In this document: positions 1 through 10,093 of the stretch, piece by piece
Layout: each line of letters begins with the position of its first letter
Numbering within the stretch: the stretch's first letter is position 1
Assembly (NCBI RefSeq): GCF_964340395.1
Contig: NC_135550.1
Location: 1 to 64,000 of the forward strand
DNA: 64,000 nucleotides
From: Glandiceps talaboti
Lineage: Eukaryota; Hemichordata; Enteropneusta; Spengelidae
Reading direction: 5' to 3'
Translations under genes and position numbers: made by a program
Notes under the pieces: model-generated
Seen by the model: the letters and a program-made list of their open reading frames with translations, nothing else
Database searches by the model: none
What the model was told of the DNA's origin: nothing

Positions 1-810
1 GATGGAATAGTTAGTTAGAATAGTTATATAGAATAGTTATATAGAATAGTTAGTTAGTTAGAATAGTTAGATAGAATAGTTAGATAGAATAGTTAGATAG
101 AATAGTCAGTTAGAATAGTTAGATAGAATAGTTCGTTACAATAGTTAGATAGAATAGTTAGATAGAATAGTTAGATAGAATAGTTAGATAGAATAGTTAG
201 TTAGAATAGTTAGATAGAATAGTTAGATAGAATAGTTAGTTAGAATAGTTAGATAGAATAGTTAGATAGAATAGTTAGTTAGAATAGTTAGATAGAATAG
301 TTAGATAGAATAGTTAGATAGAATAGTCAGTTAGAATAGTTAGATAGAATAGTTAGTTAGTTAGAATAGTTAGATAGAATAGTTAGATAGAATAGTTAGA
401 TAGAATAGTCAGTTAGAATTGTTAGATAGAATAGTTAGTTAGAATAGTTAGATAGAATAATTAGATAGAATAGTTAGATAGAATAGTTAGATAGAATAAT
501 CAGTTAGAATAGTTAGATAGAATAGTTAGTTAGAATAGTTAGATAGAATAGTTAGATAGAATAGTTAGATAGAATAGTTAGATAGAATAGTTAGTTAGAA
601 TAGTTAGATAGAATAGTTAGTTAGAATGGTTAGATAGAATAGTCAGTTAGAATAGTTAGATAGAATAGTTAGTTAGAATAGTTAGATAGAATAGTTAGAT
701 AGAATAGTTAGATAGAATAGTTAGATAGAATAGTTAGTTAGTTAGTTAGTTAGAATAGTTAGATAGAATAGTTAGATAGAATAGTTAGATAGAATAGTTA
801 GATAGTTAGA
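1..810 (+). repeat. 13-bp AT-rich minisatellite, forward arm
   Basis: About 62 head-to-tail copies of a 13-bp unit. Three main variants are interspersed: GAATAGTTAGATA (commonest), GAATAGTTAGTTA, and a rarer GAATAGTCAGTTA near 101, 322, 404, 495 and 638. Those rare copies lie 221, 82, 91 and 143 bp apart, so phase is kept at multiples of 13 except for one 4-bp slip. Local GTTA runs (about 49-60, 350-364 and 731-752) are small nested tetranucleotide expansions that explain such slips. The array is cut by the window start, so its true length is unknown. No open frame of note and no promoter-like element is visible. I do not recognise the family. Confidence 0.95.
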
Positions 811-839
811 TTTCCCTAACTATTCTAACTAACTATTCT
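793..839. other. Head-to-head inversion point of the 13-bp array
   Basis: Forward units end near 810 (GATAGTTAGA) and reverse units begin at 816 (CTAACTATTC). Only about five bases (TTTCC) lie between them. This makes a near-perfect long inverted repeat with almost no spacer, a form that can extrude as a cruciform and that is also produced artificially by foldback reads. The sequence alone cannot separate a real inversion from an assembly artefact. Confidence 0.8.
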
Positions 840-973
840 ATCTAAATATTCTATCTAACTATTCTAACTGACTATTCTATCTAACTATTCTATCTAACTA
901 TTCTATCTAACTATTCTAACTAACTATTCTATCTAACTATTCTATCTAACTATTCTAACTAACTATTCTATCT
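816..973 (-). repeat. 13-bp minisatellite, inverted arm
   Basis: The same 13-bp unit on the opposite strand (TATCTAACTATTC and variants), about 12 copies, including one unit with a T-to-A type change (CTAAATATTC near 842-851) and one carrying the complement of the rare CAGTTA variant. It runs up to the first base of the 109-bp satellite. It can pair with the adjacent forward arm over about 150 bp. Confidence 0.93.
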
Positions 974-2964
974 AGACGGTTTCCCGGGGCCACTGATCAA
1001 TGCTCCCGGGAGACCGACACCACCGATTGTGGTCGGTGTTCCCCTTCTAACTGGTGGGCTTGAACGAAGTACGTCTTTCTTCAGACGGTTTCCCGGGGCC
1101 ATTGATCAATGCTTCCGGGGAACACACACCACCGCCCGTGGTCAATGTTTCCCTTCTAATAGAAGGGCTTGAACAAAGTACGACTTTCGTCCGACAGTTT
1201 CCCGGGGCCACTGATCAATCCTCCCGGTAGACCGACACCACCGCCCGTGGTCGGTGTTTCCCTTCTAACTGGAGGGCTTGAAAGAAGCACGCCTTTCTTC
1301 CGACAGTTTCCCGGGGCCACTGATCAATCCTCCCGGTAGACCGACACCACCGCCCGTGGTCGGTGTTTCCCTTCTAACAGGAGGGCTTGAACGAAGTACG
1401 TCTTTCTTCCGACGGTTTCAAGGGGCCACTGATCAATGCTCCCGGGAAACACACCACCGCCCGTGGTCAATGTTTTTCTTCTAATAGAAGGGCTTGGACA
1501 AAGTATGTCTTTCTTCCGACGGTTTCCCGGGGCTATTGATCAATGCTCCCGGGAAACACACACCATCGCCCGTGGTCAATTTTTCCCTTCTAATGGAAGG
1601 GCTTGAACGAAGTACGACTTTCCTCCGACGGTTTCCCGGAGCCTGCGATCACTCCTCCCGGGAGATCGACCCCACCGCCCGTGATCGGTGTTCCCCTTCC
1701 AATAGGAGGGCTTGAACGAAGTACGTCTTTCTTCCAACAGTTTCCTGGGGCCACTGATCAATCCTCCCGGTAGACCGACACCACCGCCCGTGGTCGGTGT
1801 TTCCCTTCTAACAGGATGGCTTGAACGAATTACGTCTTTCTTCCGACGGTTTCCCGGGGCCACTGATCAATCCTCCCGGGAGACCGCCCGTGGTCGGTGT
1901 TCCCCTTCTAACTGGAGGACTTTAACGAAGTACATCTTTCTTCCGACGGTTTTCCCGGGGCCATTGATCAATGCTCCAGGGAAACACACACCACCGCCCG
2001 TGGTCTTTGTTTCATTTCTAATAGAAGGGCTTGAACAAAGTACGATTTTCGTCCGAAAGTTTCCCGGGGCCACTGCAAAATGCTCCCGGGAACCACACAC
2101 CGCCGCCCGTGGTCGGTGTTTCCCTTCTGACTGGAGGGCTTGAACGAAGTACGCCTTTCTTCCGACAGTTTCCCGGGCCCTCTGATCAATCCTCCCAGTA
2201 GACCGAAACCACCGCCCGAGGTCGGTGTTCCCCTTCTAACAGGAGGGCTTGAACGAAGTACGTCTTTCTTCCGACGGTTTCCCTGGGCCACTGATCAATC
2301 CTCCCGGGAGACCGACACCACCGCCCGTGCTCGGTGTTTCCCTTCTAACAGGAGGGCTTGAAAGAAGTACGTCTTTCTTCCGACGGTTTCCCGGGGCCAC
2401 TGATCAATCCTCCCGAAAGACCGACACCACCGCCCGTGCTCGGTGTTTCCCTTCTAACAGGAGGGCTTGAACGAAGTACGTCTTTCTTCCGACTGTTTCC
2501 CGGGGCCACTGATCAATCCTCCCTGGTGACCGAAACCACCGCCCGTGGTCGGTGTTCCCCTTCTAACTGGTGGGCTTGAACGAAGTACGTCTTTCTTCCG
2601 ACGGTTTCCCGGGGCCATTGATCAATGCTTCCGGGAAACACACACCATTGCCCGTGGTCAATGTTTCTCTTCTAATAGAAGGGCTTGAACAAAGTACGAC
2701 TTTCGTCCGACAGTTTCCCGGGGTCACTGATCAATCCTCCCGGTAGACCGACACCACCGCCCGTGGTCGGTGTTTCCCTTCTAACTGGAGGGCTTGAAAG
2801 AAGTACGCCTTTCTTCGACAGTTTCCCTGGGCCACTGATCAATCCTCCCGGGAGACCGACACCACCGCCCGGGGTCGGTATTTCCTTTCTAACAGGAGGG
2901 CTTGAACGAAGTACGTCTTTCTTCCGACGGTTTCCCGGGGCCACTGATCAATCCTCCCGGGAGA

Positions 2965-2987
2965 CCGACACCACCGCCCGTGGTCGG
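2965..2987 (+). repeat. Dyad in a type A 109-bp monomer (example)
   Basis: In the GTCGGTG subfamily the centre of the monomer can fold as CCGAC plus CAC pairing with GTG plus GTCGG, with loop CGCCC and a two-base AC bulge on the left side. The same arrangement repeats in the other type A monomers. Whether the dyad is functional is unknown; it may only reflect the ancestry of the monomer. Confidence 0.6.
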
Positions 2988-4264
2988 TGTTCCCCTTCTA
3001 ACTGGAGGGCTTGAACGAAGTACGCCTTTCTTCCGACAGTTTCCCGGCGCCACTGGTCAATCCTCCCGGTAGACCGACACCATCGCCCGTGATCGGTCTT
3101 TCCCTTCTAACAGGAGGGCTTGAACGATGTACGTCTTTCTTCCGACGGTTTCCCGTAGCCTGCGATCAATCATCCCGGGAAACACACACCACCGCCCGTG
3201 GTCGGTGTTTCCCTCTAACAGGAGGGCTTGAACGAAGTACGTCTTTTTTCCGACGGTTTATCAGAGCATGCGATCAATCCTCCCGGGAAACATACACCAC
3301 CGTCGTGGTCAATGTTTCCCTTCTATCTGGAGGGCTTGAACGAAGTACGTCTTTCTTCCAACAGTTTCCCGGGGCCACTGATCAATCCTACCGGTAGACC
3401 GACACCACCGTCCGTGGTCGGTGTTTCCCTTCTAACAGGAGGGCTTGAACGAAGTACGTCTTTCTTCCGACTGTTTCCCGGGCCACTGATCAATCCTCCC
3501 TGGTGACCGAAACCACCGCCCGTGGTCGGTGTTCCCCTTCTAACTGGTGGGCTTGAACGAAGTACGTCTTTCTTCCGACGGTTTCCCGGGGCCATTGATC
3601 AATGCTTCCCGGAAACACACACCACCGCCCGTGGTCAATGTTTCTCTTCTAATAGAATGGCTTGAACAAAGTACGACTTTCGTCCGACAGTTTCCCGGGG
3701 CCACTGACCAATCCTCCCGTTAGACCGACACCACCGCCCGTGGTCGGTGTTTCCCTTCTAACTGGAGGGCTTGAAAGAAATACGCCTTTCTTCCGACAGT
3801 TTCCCGGGTCCAAAGATCAATCCTCCCGGTAGACCGACACCACCGCCCGGGGTCGGTTTTTCCCTTCTAACAGGAGGGCTTGAAAGAAGTACGTCTTTCT
3901 TCCGACGGTTTCCCGGGGCCACTGATCAATGCTCCCTGGAAACACACACCACCGCCAGTGGTCAATGTTTCCCTTCTAATAAAAGGTCTTGGACAAAGTA
4001 CGTCTTTCTTCCGACGGTATCCCGGGGCCACTGATCAATGCTCCCGGTAGACCGACACCACCGCCCTGTGGTCAATGTTTCCTTTCTAATAGAAGGGATT
4101 GAACAAAGTGCGACATTCCTTTGACGGTATCCCGGGGCCAGTGACCAATGCTCCCGGGAAACAAACACCACCGCCCGTGGTCGGTGTTTCTCTTCTAACT
4201 GGAGGTCTTGAACGAAGTACGTCTTTCTTCCGACGGTTTCCCGGGGCCATTGATCAATGCTCTC

Positions 4265-4301
4265 GGGAAACACACACCACCGCCCGTGGTCAATGTTTCC
4301 C
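4265..4301 (+). repeat. Dyad in a type B 109-bp monomer (example)
   Basis: In the GTCAATGTTT subfamily, GGGAAACA (4265-4272) is the exact reverse complement of TGTTTCCC (4294-4301), and inside it ACCAC (4276-4280) pairs with GTGGT (4286-4290) around loop CGCCC. Left and right halves differ from type A together, so symmetry is kept although the bases differ. Confidence 0.6.
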
Positions 4302-4348
4302 TTCTAATAGAAGGGCTTGAACAAAGTACGATTTGGTGTAGACGGTTT

Positions 4349-5183
4349 TCGATCGGTTTGGACATGTTTGGAAAGGTTCTGCGTCAAATGCACCTATTTT
4401 GGACCTGGATTAATAGATTTCGAAAGGTTTGGTCGGGTTTTTACCTGTTTGGACTAGTTTGGTGAGGTTTTGACATATGTGCACATGTTTTAACAAGTTT
4501 TGCACGGTTTTAACCGGTTTTGACCACTTTTAAAACGGTTTTGACTGATTTGTACTATAGTTTTGACTCGTTTGCATTGCTTTTGGCCTGATTATGACAG
4601 CTTGCTCTGGTTTGGAATGGTTTTCAGCAAGTTTTAATCGGTTTCGACAGGTTTTGATCGTATGCATCTGTTATGACCTAGATTGGAAAGGTTTTGACAT
4701 GCTTTACCCAAATTGCATCGGTTTTGGACCTGGTTGTACAAGTTTGAACCGGTTTGGTATATATTTCACCTATTTGTAAAGGTTTTCATTGTTTTAGACA
4801 AATTCTGATCGGTTTTGACTCGTTTGGTCGTACGGACAGGTTTTGACCGCTTTGGACAGGTTTCCAAGTAGACTTTTGATGTTTTAACATATTTGCACAG
4901 GTTTTGATATGTTTTTTTTTATTGCTGTTGACCTGTTTAAAACCCGTTTGGAGTGATGTGTACCTGTTTTTACTCATTTGCGTATGTTTTGAACTGATTC
5001 CGACAGGTTTTGACTGGTTTAAAATGGTTTTAATAGGTTTTAACCGGTTTTAACAAATTTGCACATATTTTATTCCTGTGTGGAGAGGTTTTGACCGGTA
5101 TTCACTCAGTTTAGACATGTTTCGATCGGTTTCAATTGGTTTTGAATCGTTTTCACAGATTTTAGATTGTTTTCACTGGTTTT
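4349..5183 (-). repeat. Decayed, inverted edge of the decamer satellite
   Basis: This segment is dense in GGTTTTGACC-like words, the reverse complement of the decamer found to the right. Recognisable pieces include TTTTGACTCGTTTGCAT, which mirrors the GTGCAAACAAGTCAAAA word of the main array. Units are much more divergent here than beyond 5190 and no kilobase repeat is visible. A T9 run lies at 4912-4920. Short open frames in this stretch look like chance. This is the pattern expected at the edge of a satellite array, where homogenisation is weak. Confidence 0.8.
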
Positions 5184-5208
5184 GATCCAAACTGGTCCAA
5201 AACCAGTG
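5174..5208. other. Head-to-head dyad where the decamer array flips
   Basis: CACTGGTTTT (5174-5183) is the exact reverse complement of AAAACCAGTG (5199-5208), with 15 bases between them. The symmetry extends outward by several more bases with one mismatch. Left of this point decamers read on the minus strand, right of it on the plus strand. It is the second orientation flip in the window. Confidence 0.8.
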
Positions 5209-5320
5209 CAAACAAGTCAAAACTGATCAAAACCTATCAATCCGGTCCAAACCGGTCAAAACTAGGTGCAAACAACTCAAAACCCGTCAAAACCGATCAA
5301 AACTGGTCAAAACCTGTCGC

Positions 5321-5330
5321 AAACCGGTTT
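5321..5330. repeat. Palindrome AAACCGGTTT (first of many)
   Basis: A perfect 10-bp palindrome in the context GTCGCAAACCGGTTTAAAACC, repeated tens of times. Its core AACCGGTT equals the published consensus of Grainyhead/CP2-type factors, but the decamer makes such matches by composition. In the 1,453-bp repeats one of the positions has mutated to AAATCGGTTT. Confidence 0.6.
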
Positions 5331-5695
5331 AAAACCAGTGAAATCTGGTCAAAACCTGTGCAAACAGGTCAAACCTCTCCAAACCGGTCAAAAACCTATC
5401 CAAACCTGTCTAAAATAGGTGCAAAACCCGTCAAAACCAGTCAAAACTTTTCCAAACCTGTCCAAACCTGTCAAAACCGGTCCAAACCGGTCGAAAACCT
5501 ATCGAAACTGGTCCAAAACCAGTCCAAACAAGTCAAAACTGATCAAAACCTATCAATCCGGTCCAAACCGGTCAAAACTAGGTGCAAACAACTCAAAACC
5601 CGTCAAAACCGATCAAAACTTGTCAAAACCTGTCCAAACCTTTAATAACAGGTCCAGAACGGTCGAAAACCAGTGCAAACAAGTCAAAACTAATC

Positions 5696-5717
5696 AAAAC
5701 CAGTCAACACTGGTTTT
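5696..5717 (+). repeat. 9-bp hairpin with CAAC loop (first of many)
   Basis: AAAACCAGT (5696-5704) and ACTGGTTTT (5709-5717) are exact reverse complements around a four-base loop CAAC. A second copy at 5737-5758 lies exactly 41 bp downstream. The element recurs throughout the array. In copies near 30640, 32335, 33147, 34225 and 35634 the loop is CAAT with the stem intact; near 38195, 39715 and 41275 the closing pair is lost (CCAGACAAC). Confidence 0.75.
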
Positions 5718-8700
5718 AAACAAGTCAAAACTGATCAAAACCAGTCAACACTGGTTTTAAACCGGTCAAAACTGATCAAAACTGGTCAAAACCTGTGCAA
5801 ACATATCAATACCGGTCAAAACCTTCCAAATTGGTTATAAACAGGTGAAAACAGATCAAAACTGATCAAAACCAGTCAACACCGTTTTAAAACCGGTCAA
5901 AACTGATCAAAACTGGTCAAAACCTGTCAAAACCGGTTCAAACCTGTCGAAACCTATCGAAACCAGTCAACACAGGTTTAAAACCGGTCAAAACTGATCA
6001 AAACTGGTCAAAACCTGTCGCAAACCGGTTTAAAACCAGTGAAATTAGGTCAAAACCTGTGCAAACCTGTCAAACCGGTCCAAACCGGTCAAAAATAGGT
6101 GCAAACAACTCAAAACCCGTCAAAACCGATCAAAACTTGTCAAAACCTGTCCAAACCTTTCAAAACCGGTCCAGAACGGTCGAAAACCAGTGCAAACAAG
6201 TCAAAACTAATCAAAACCAGTCAACACTGGTTTTAAACCGGTCAAACCGGTCCAAACCGGTCAAAAATAGGTGCAAACAACTCAAAACCCGTCAAAACCG
6301 ATCAAAACCAGTCAAAACTTTTCCAAACCTGTCCAAACCTGTCCAAACCGGTCCAAACCGGTCGAAAACCTATCGAAACTGGTCCAAAACCAGTGCAAAC
6401 AAGTCAAAACTGATCAAAACCTATCAATCCGGTCCAAACCGGTCAAAACTAGGTGCAAACAACTCAAAACCCGTCAAAACCGATCAAAACTTGTCAAAAC
6501 CTGTCCAAACCTTTAATAACAGGTCCAGAACGGTCGAAAACCAGTGCAAACAAGTCAAAACTAATCAAAACCAGTCAACACTGGTTTTAAACAAGTCAAA
6601 ACTGATCAAAACCAGTCAACACTGGTTTTAAACCGGTCAAAACTGATCAAAACTGGTCAAAACCTGTGCAAACATATCAAAACCGGTCCAAAACCTGTCC
6701 AAACCGGTCCAAACCGGTCCAAACTGGTCAAAAATAGGTGCAAACAACTCAAAACCCGTCAAAACCGATCAAAACTTGTCCAAACCTGTCCAAACCTTTC
6801 AAAACCGGTCGAAAACCAATCCAAACTGGTCCAAAACCAGTTCAAACAAGTCAAAACTGATCAAAACCTGTCAAACCGGTCCAAACCGGTCAAAAATAGT
6901 TGCAAACAACTCAAAACCCGCCAAAACCGATCAAAACTGGTCAAAACCTGTCGCAAACCGGTTTAAAACCAGTGAAAACTGGTCAAAACCTGTGCAAACA
7001 GGTCAAGCCTCTCCAAACCGGTCAAAAACCTATCCAAACCTGTCTAAAATAGGTGCAAAACCCGTCAAAACCAGTCAAAACTTTTCCAAACCTGTCAAAA
7101 CCGGTCCAAACCGGTCGAAAACCTATCGAAACTGGTCCAAAACCAGTGCAAACAAGTCAAAACTGATCAAAACCTATCAATCCGGTCCAAACCGGACAAA
7201 ACTAGGTGCAAACAACTCAAAACCCGTCAAAACCGATCAAAACTTGTCAAAACCTGTCCAAACCTTTAATAACAGGTCCAGAACGGTCGAAAACCAGTGC
7301 AAACAAGTCAAAACTAATCAAAACCAGTCAACACTGGTTTTAAACAAGTCAAAACTGATCAAAACCAGTCAACACTGGTTTTAAACCGGTCAAAACTGAT
7401 CAAAACTGGTCAAAACCTGTGCAAACATATCAATACCGGTCAAAACCTTCCAAATTGGTTATAAACAGGTGAAAACAGATCAAAACTGGTCAAAACCTGT
7501 CAAAACTGGTTCAAACCTGTCGAAACCTATCGAAAACATTCCAAAAGTGGTGAAAACAAGTCAAAACCGATCAAAACTGAGCAAAACCAGTCAACACCGT
7601 TTTAAAACCGGTCAAAACTGATCAAAACTGGTCAAAACCTGTCAAAACCGGTTCAAACCTGTCGAAACCTATCGAAACCAGTCAACACAGGTTTAAAACC
7701 GGTCAAAACTGATCAAAACTGGTCAAAACCTGTCGCAAACCGGTTTAAAACCAGTGAAATTAGGTCAAAACCTGTGCAAACCTGTCAAACCGGTCCAAAC
7801 CGGTCAAAAATAGGTGCAAACAACTCAAAACCCGTCAAAACCGATCAAAACTTGTCAAAACCTGTCCAAACCTTTCAAAATCGGTCCAGAACGGTCGAAA
7901 ACCAGTGCAAACAAGTCAAAACTAATCAAAACCAGTCAACACTGGTTTTAAACCGGTCAAACCGGTCCAAACCGGTCAAAAATAGGTGCAAACAACTCAA
8001 AACCCGTCAAAACCGATCAAAACTTGTCAAAACCTGTCCAAACCTTTAATAACAGGTCCAGAACGGTCGAAAACCAGTGCAAACAAGTCAAAACTAATCA
8101 AAACCAGTCAACACTGGTTTTAAACAAGTCAAAACTGATCAAAACCAGTCAACACTGGTTTTAAACCGGTCAAAACTGATCAAAACTGGTCAAAACCTGT
8201 GCAAACATATCAAAACCGGTCCAAAACCTGTCCAAACCGGTCCAAAGCGGTCCAAATTGGTCAAAACTAAATGCAAACAACTCAAAACCCGTCAAAACCG
8301 ATCAAAACTTGTCAAAACCTGTCCAAACCTTTAATAACAGGTCCAGAACGGTAGAAAACCAGTGCAAACAAGTCAAAACTAATCAAAACCAGTCAACACT
8401 GGTTTTAAACAAGTCAAAACTGATCAAAACCAGTCAACACTGGTTTTAAACCGGTCAAAACTGATCAAAACTGGTCAAAACCTGTGCAAACATATCAATA
8501 CCGGTCAAAACCTTCCAAAGTGGTTATAAACAGGTGAAAACAGATCAAAACTGGTCAAAACCTGTCAAAACTGGTTCAAACCTGTCGAAACCTATCGAAA
8601 ACTTTCCAAAACTGGTGAAAACAAGTCAAAACCGATCAAAACTGATCAAAACCAGTCAACACCGTTTTAAAACCGGTCAAAACTGATCAAAACTGGTCAA

Positions 8701-9390
8701 AACCTGTCAAAACCGGTTCAAACCTGTCGAAACCTATCGAAACCAGTCAACACAGGTTTAAAACCGGTCAAAACTGATCAAAACTGGACAAAACCTGTCG
8801 CAAACCGGTTTAAAACCAGTGAAATTAGGTCAAAACCTGTGCAAACCTGTCAAACCGGTCCAAACCGGTCAAAAATAGGTGCAAACAACTCAAAAGCCGT
8901 CAAAACCGATCAAAACTTGTCAAAACCTGTCCAAACCTTTCAAAACCGGTCCAGAACGGTCGAAAACCAGTGCAAACAAGTCAAAACTAATCAAAACCAG
9001 TCAACACTGGTTTTAAACCGGTCAAACCGGTCCAAACCGGTCAAAAATAGGTGCAAACAACTCAAAACCCGTCAAAACCGATCAAAACTTGTCAAAACCT
9101 GTCCAAACCTTTCAAAACCGGTCCAGAACGGTCGAAAACCAGTGCAAACAATTCAAAACTAATCAAAACCAGTCAACACTGGTTTTAAACCAGTCAAAAC
9201 TGATCAAAACTGGTCAAAACCTGTGCAAACATATCAAAACCGGTCCAAAACCTGTCCAAACCGGTCCAAACCTGTCCAAAACCATTTTAAACCGGTCACA
9301 ACCTGTCCAAACCGGTCCACAACCATTGCAAACAAGACAAAAAAGGTCAAAACCTGTCCAAACCGGTTTTAAACCAGTCAAATCCGATCA

Positions 9391-9545
9391 TAATTAGTTA
9401 AAACATAAACAATACTGTCAAAACCCAACCAAACCGCAAACCGGTCGACACCTTTCCAAACCTGTTGTGTACAGGTTTAAATGAGTCAAAACCTGAGCAA
9501 ATCTGTCCAAACGGTCCAAACCGGTCGAAAACCTATACAAGGCGG
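9391..9545 (+). repeat. 155-bp landmark island, left clade (A form)
   Basis: The least decamer-like stretch of the array: TAATTAGTTAAAACATAAAC, an AT-rich run, then CCGGTCGACACC, GTTGTGTACAGG, TTTAAATGAG and ACAAGGCGG. Taking TTG of TTGTGTACAGG as zero, A-form copies sit at 9465, 11057, 12719, 14846, 16426, 19299, 20310, 23242, 24294 and 28082. All carry ACCCAACCAAACC. The copies at 19299 and 23242 are cut short after CCGGTCGAAAAC and joined to TAGGTGCAAAC. Open frames starting at the TTG are not convincing genes. Its long conservation through amplification may only reflect recent copying. Confidence 0.8.
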
Positions 9546-9777
9546 ACCAAAACTGGTGAAAATGAGTCAATACCGGTCAAAACCTTCCAAATTGGTTATA
9601 AACAGGTGAAAATAGATCAAAACTGGTCAAAGCTGTCGAAACCTATCGAAACCATTCCAAAACTGGTGAAAACAAGTCAAAACCGGTTTAAAACCAGTGA
9701 AAACTGGTCAAAACCTGTGAAAACAGGTCAAACCTCTCCAAACCGGTCAAAAACCTATCCAAACCTGTCTAAAATAG

Positions 9778-10093
9778 GTGCAAAACCCGTCAAAACCAGT
9801 CAAAACTTTTCCAAACCTGTCCAAACCTGTCCAAACCGGTCCAAACCGGTCGAAAACCTATCGAAACTGGTCCAAAACCAGTGCAAACAAGTCAAAACTG
9901 ATCAAAACCTATCAATCCGGTCCAAACCGGTCAAAACTAGGTGCAAACAACTCAAAACCCGTCAAAACCGATCAAAACTGGTCAAAACCTGTCGCAAACC
10001 GGTTTAAAACCAGTGAAAACTGGTCAAAACCTGTGCAAACAGGTCAAACCTCTCCAAACCGGTCAAAAACCTATCCAAACCTGTCTAAAATAG
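9778..10093 (+). repeat. 316-bp module of 31 decamer-like units (example)
   Basis: This module is followed at once by a near copy starting at 10094. I split it into 31 units of 9 to 12 bp (mean 10.19 bp), each beginning with an A-tract. The same 316-bp shift appears at 11432/11748, 15159/15475, 16801/17117, 20685/21001, 24669/24985, 26419/26735, 29138/29454 and 36257/36573, so this doublet is a repeated building block. Confidence 0.85.

Larger units (their letters stand above)
975..4348 (+). repeat. 109-bp GC-rich satellite array, about 31 monomers
   Basis: The period is 109 bp, seen for example from anchors at 2140, 2249 and 2358. Each monomer reads roughly: GACGGTTTCCCGGGG, CCACTGATCAATCCTCCCGG, a dyad around ACCACCGCCCGTGGT, CCTTCTAACAGGAGGGCTTG, then AACGAAGTACGTCTTTCTTCC. 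The length, 3,366 bp between first and last GACGGTTT, fits 31 monomers with small net deletions, such as a copy near 1880-1890 lacking about 9 bp. Composition is clearly GC-richer than both neighbours. Two main subfamilies are mixed: one with GTCGGTGTT and AACAGGAGGG, one with GTCAATGTTT and AATAGAAGGG. Stop-free stretches of about 73 codons recur simply because the monomer lacks stops in some frames; they are not genes. I do not recognise the family. Confidence 0.93.
5184..7840 (+). repeat. Decamer array, first block after the inversion
   Basis: Mixed modules without one dominant long period. It contains TAGGTGCAAACAACTC words, the CTTTAATAACAGGTCCAGAACGG word typical of the left clade (for example near 5638 and 6510), and several hairpin-bearing 41-bp pairs. 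It is homogeneous compared with the decayed segment to its left but less regular than the blocks to its right. Confidence 0.75.

Noticed and set aside
811-820. Telomere repeat (TTTCCCTAAC)
   Set aside because: A single CCCTAA at the inversion point; no tandem telomeric units.
975-4330. CENP-B box in the 109-bp monomer (minus strand TTCGTTCAAGCCCTCC)
   Set aside because: TTCG and the central A fit the box, but the essential CGGG half is replaced by CCTC, so binding is not supported.
975-4348. G-quadruplex potential in CCCGGGG words
   Set aside because: G runs are single and about 109 bp apart; four close G3 runs do not occur on either strand.
1278-4465. Repeated frames of about 73 codons (MNEVRLSSDSFPGPLINPPGR type) on plus, and similar ones on minus
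   Set aside because: Each is one to two 109-bp monomers read through; they overlap one another every 109 bp and occur on both strands.
4594-4779. Short open frames in the decayed inverted segment (also 4786-4977 minus)
   Set aside because: About 60 codons, no domain or start signal, and made of GGTTTTGACC-type repeat words.
4912-4920. T9 run as a terminator or as the poly(A) of a retroinsertion
   Set aside because: No hairpin before it, no target-site duplication and no element body; likely slippage in decayed repeat.
9391-9545. Landmark island as a transposon remnant or origin
   Set aside because: No terminal repeats, no target-site duplication and no recognisable coding remnant seen; kept only as a repeat landmark.
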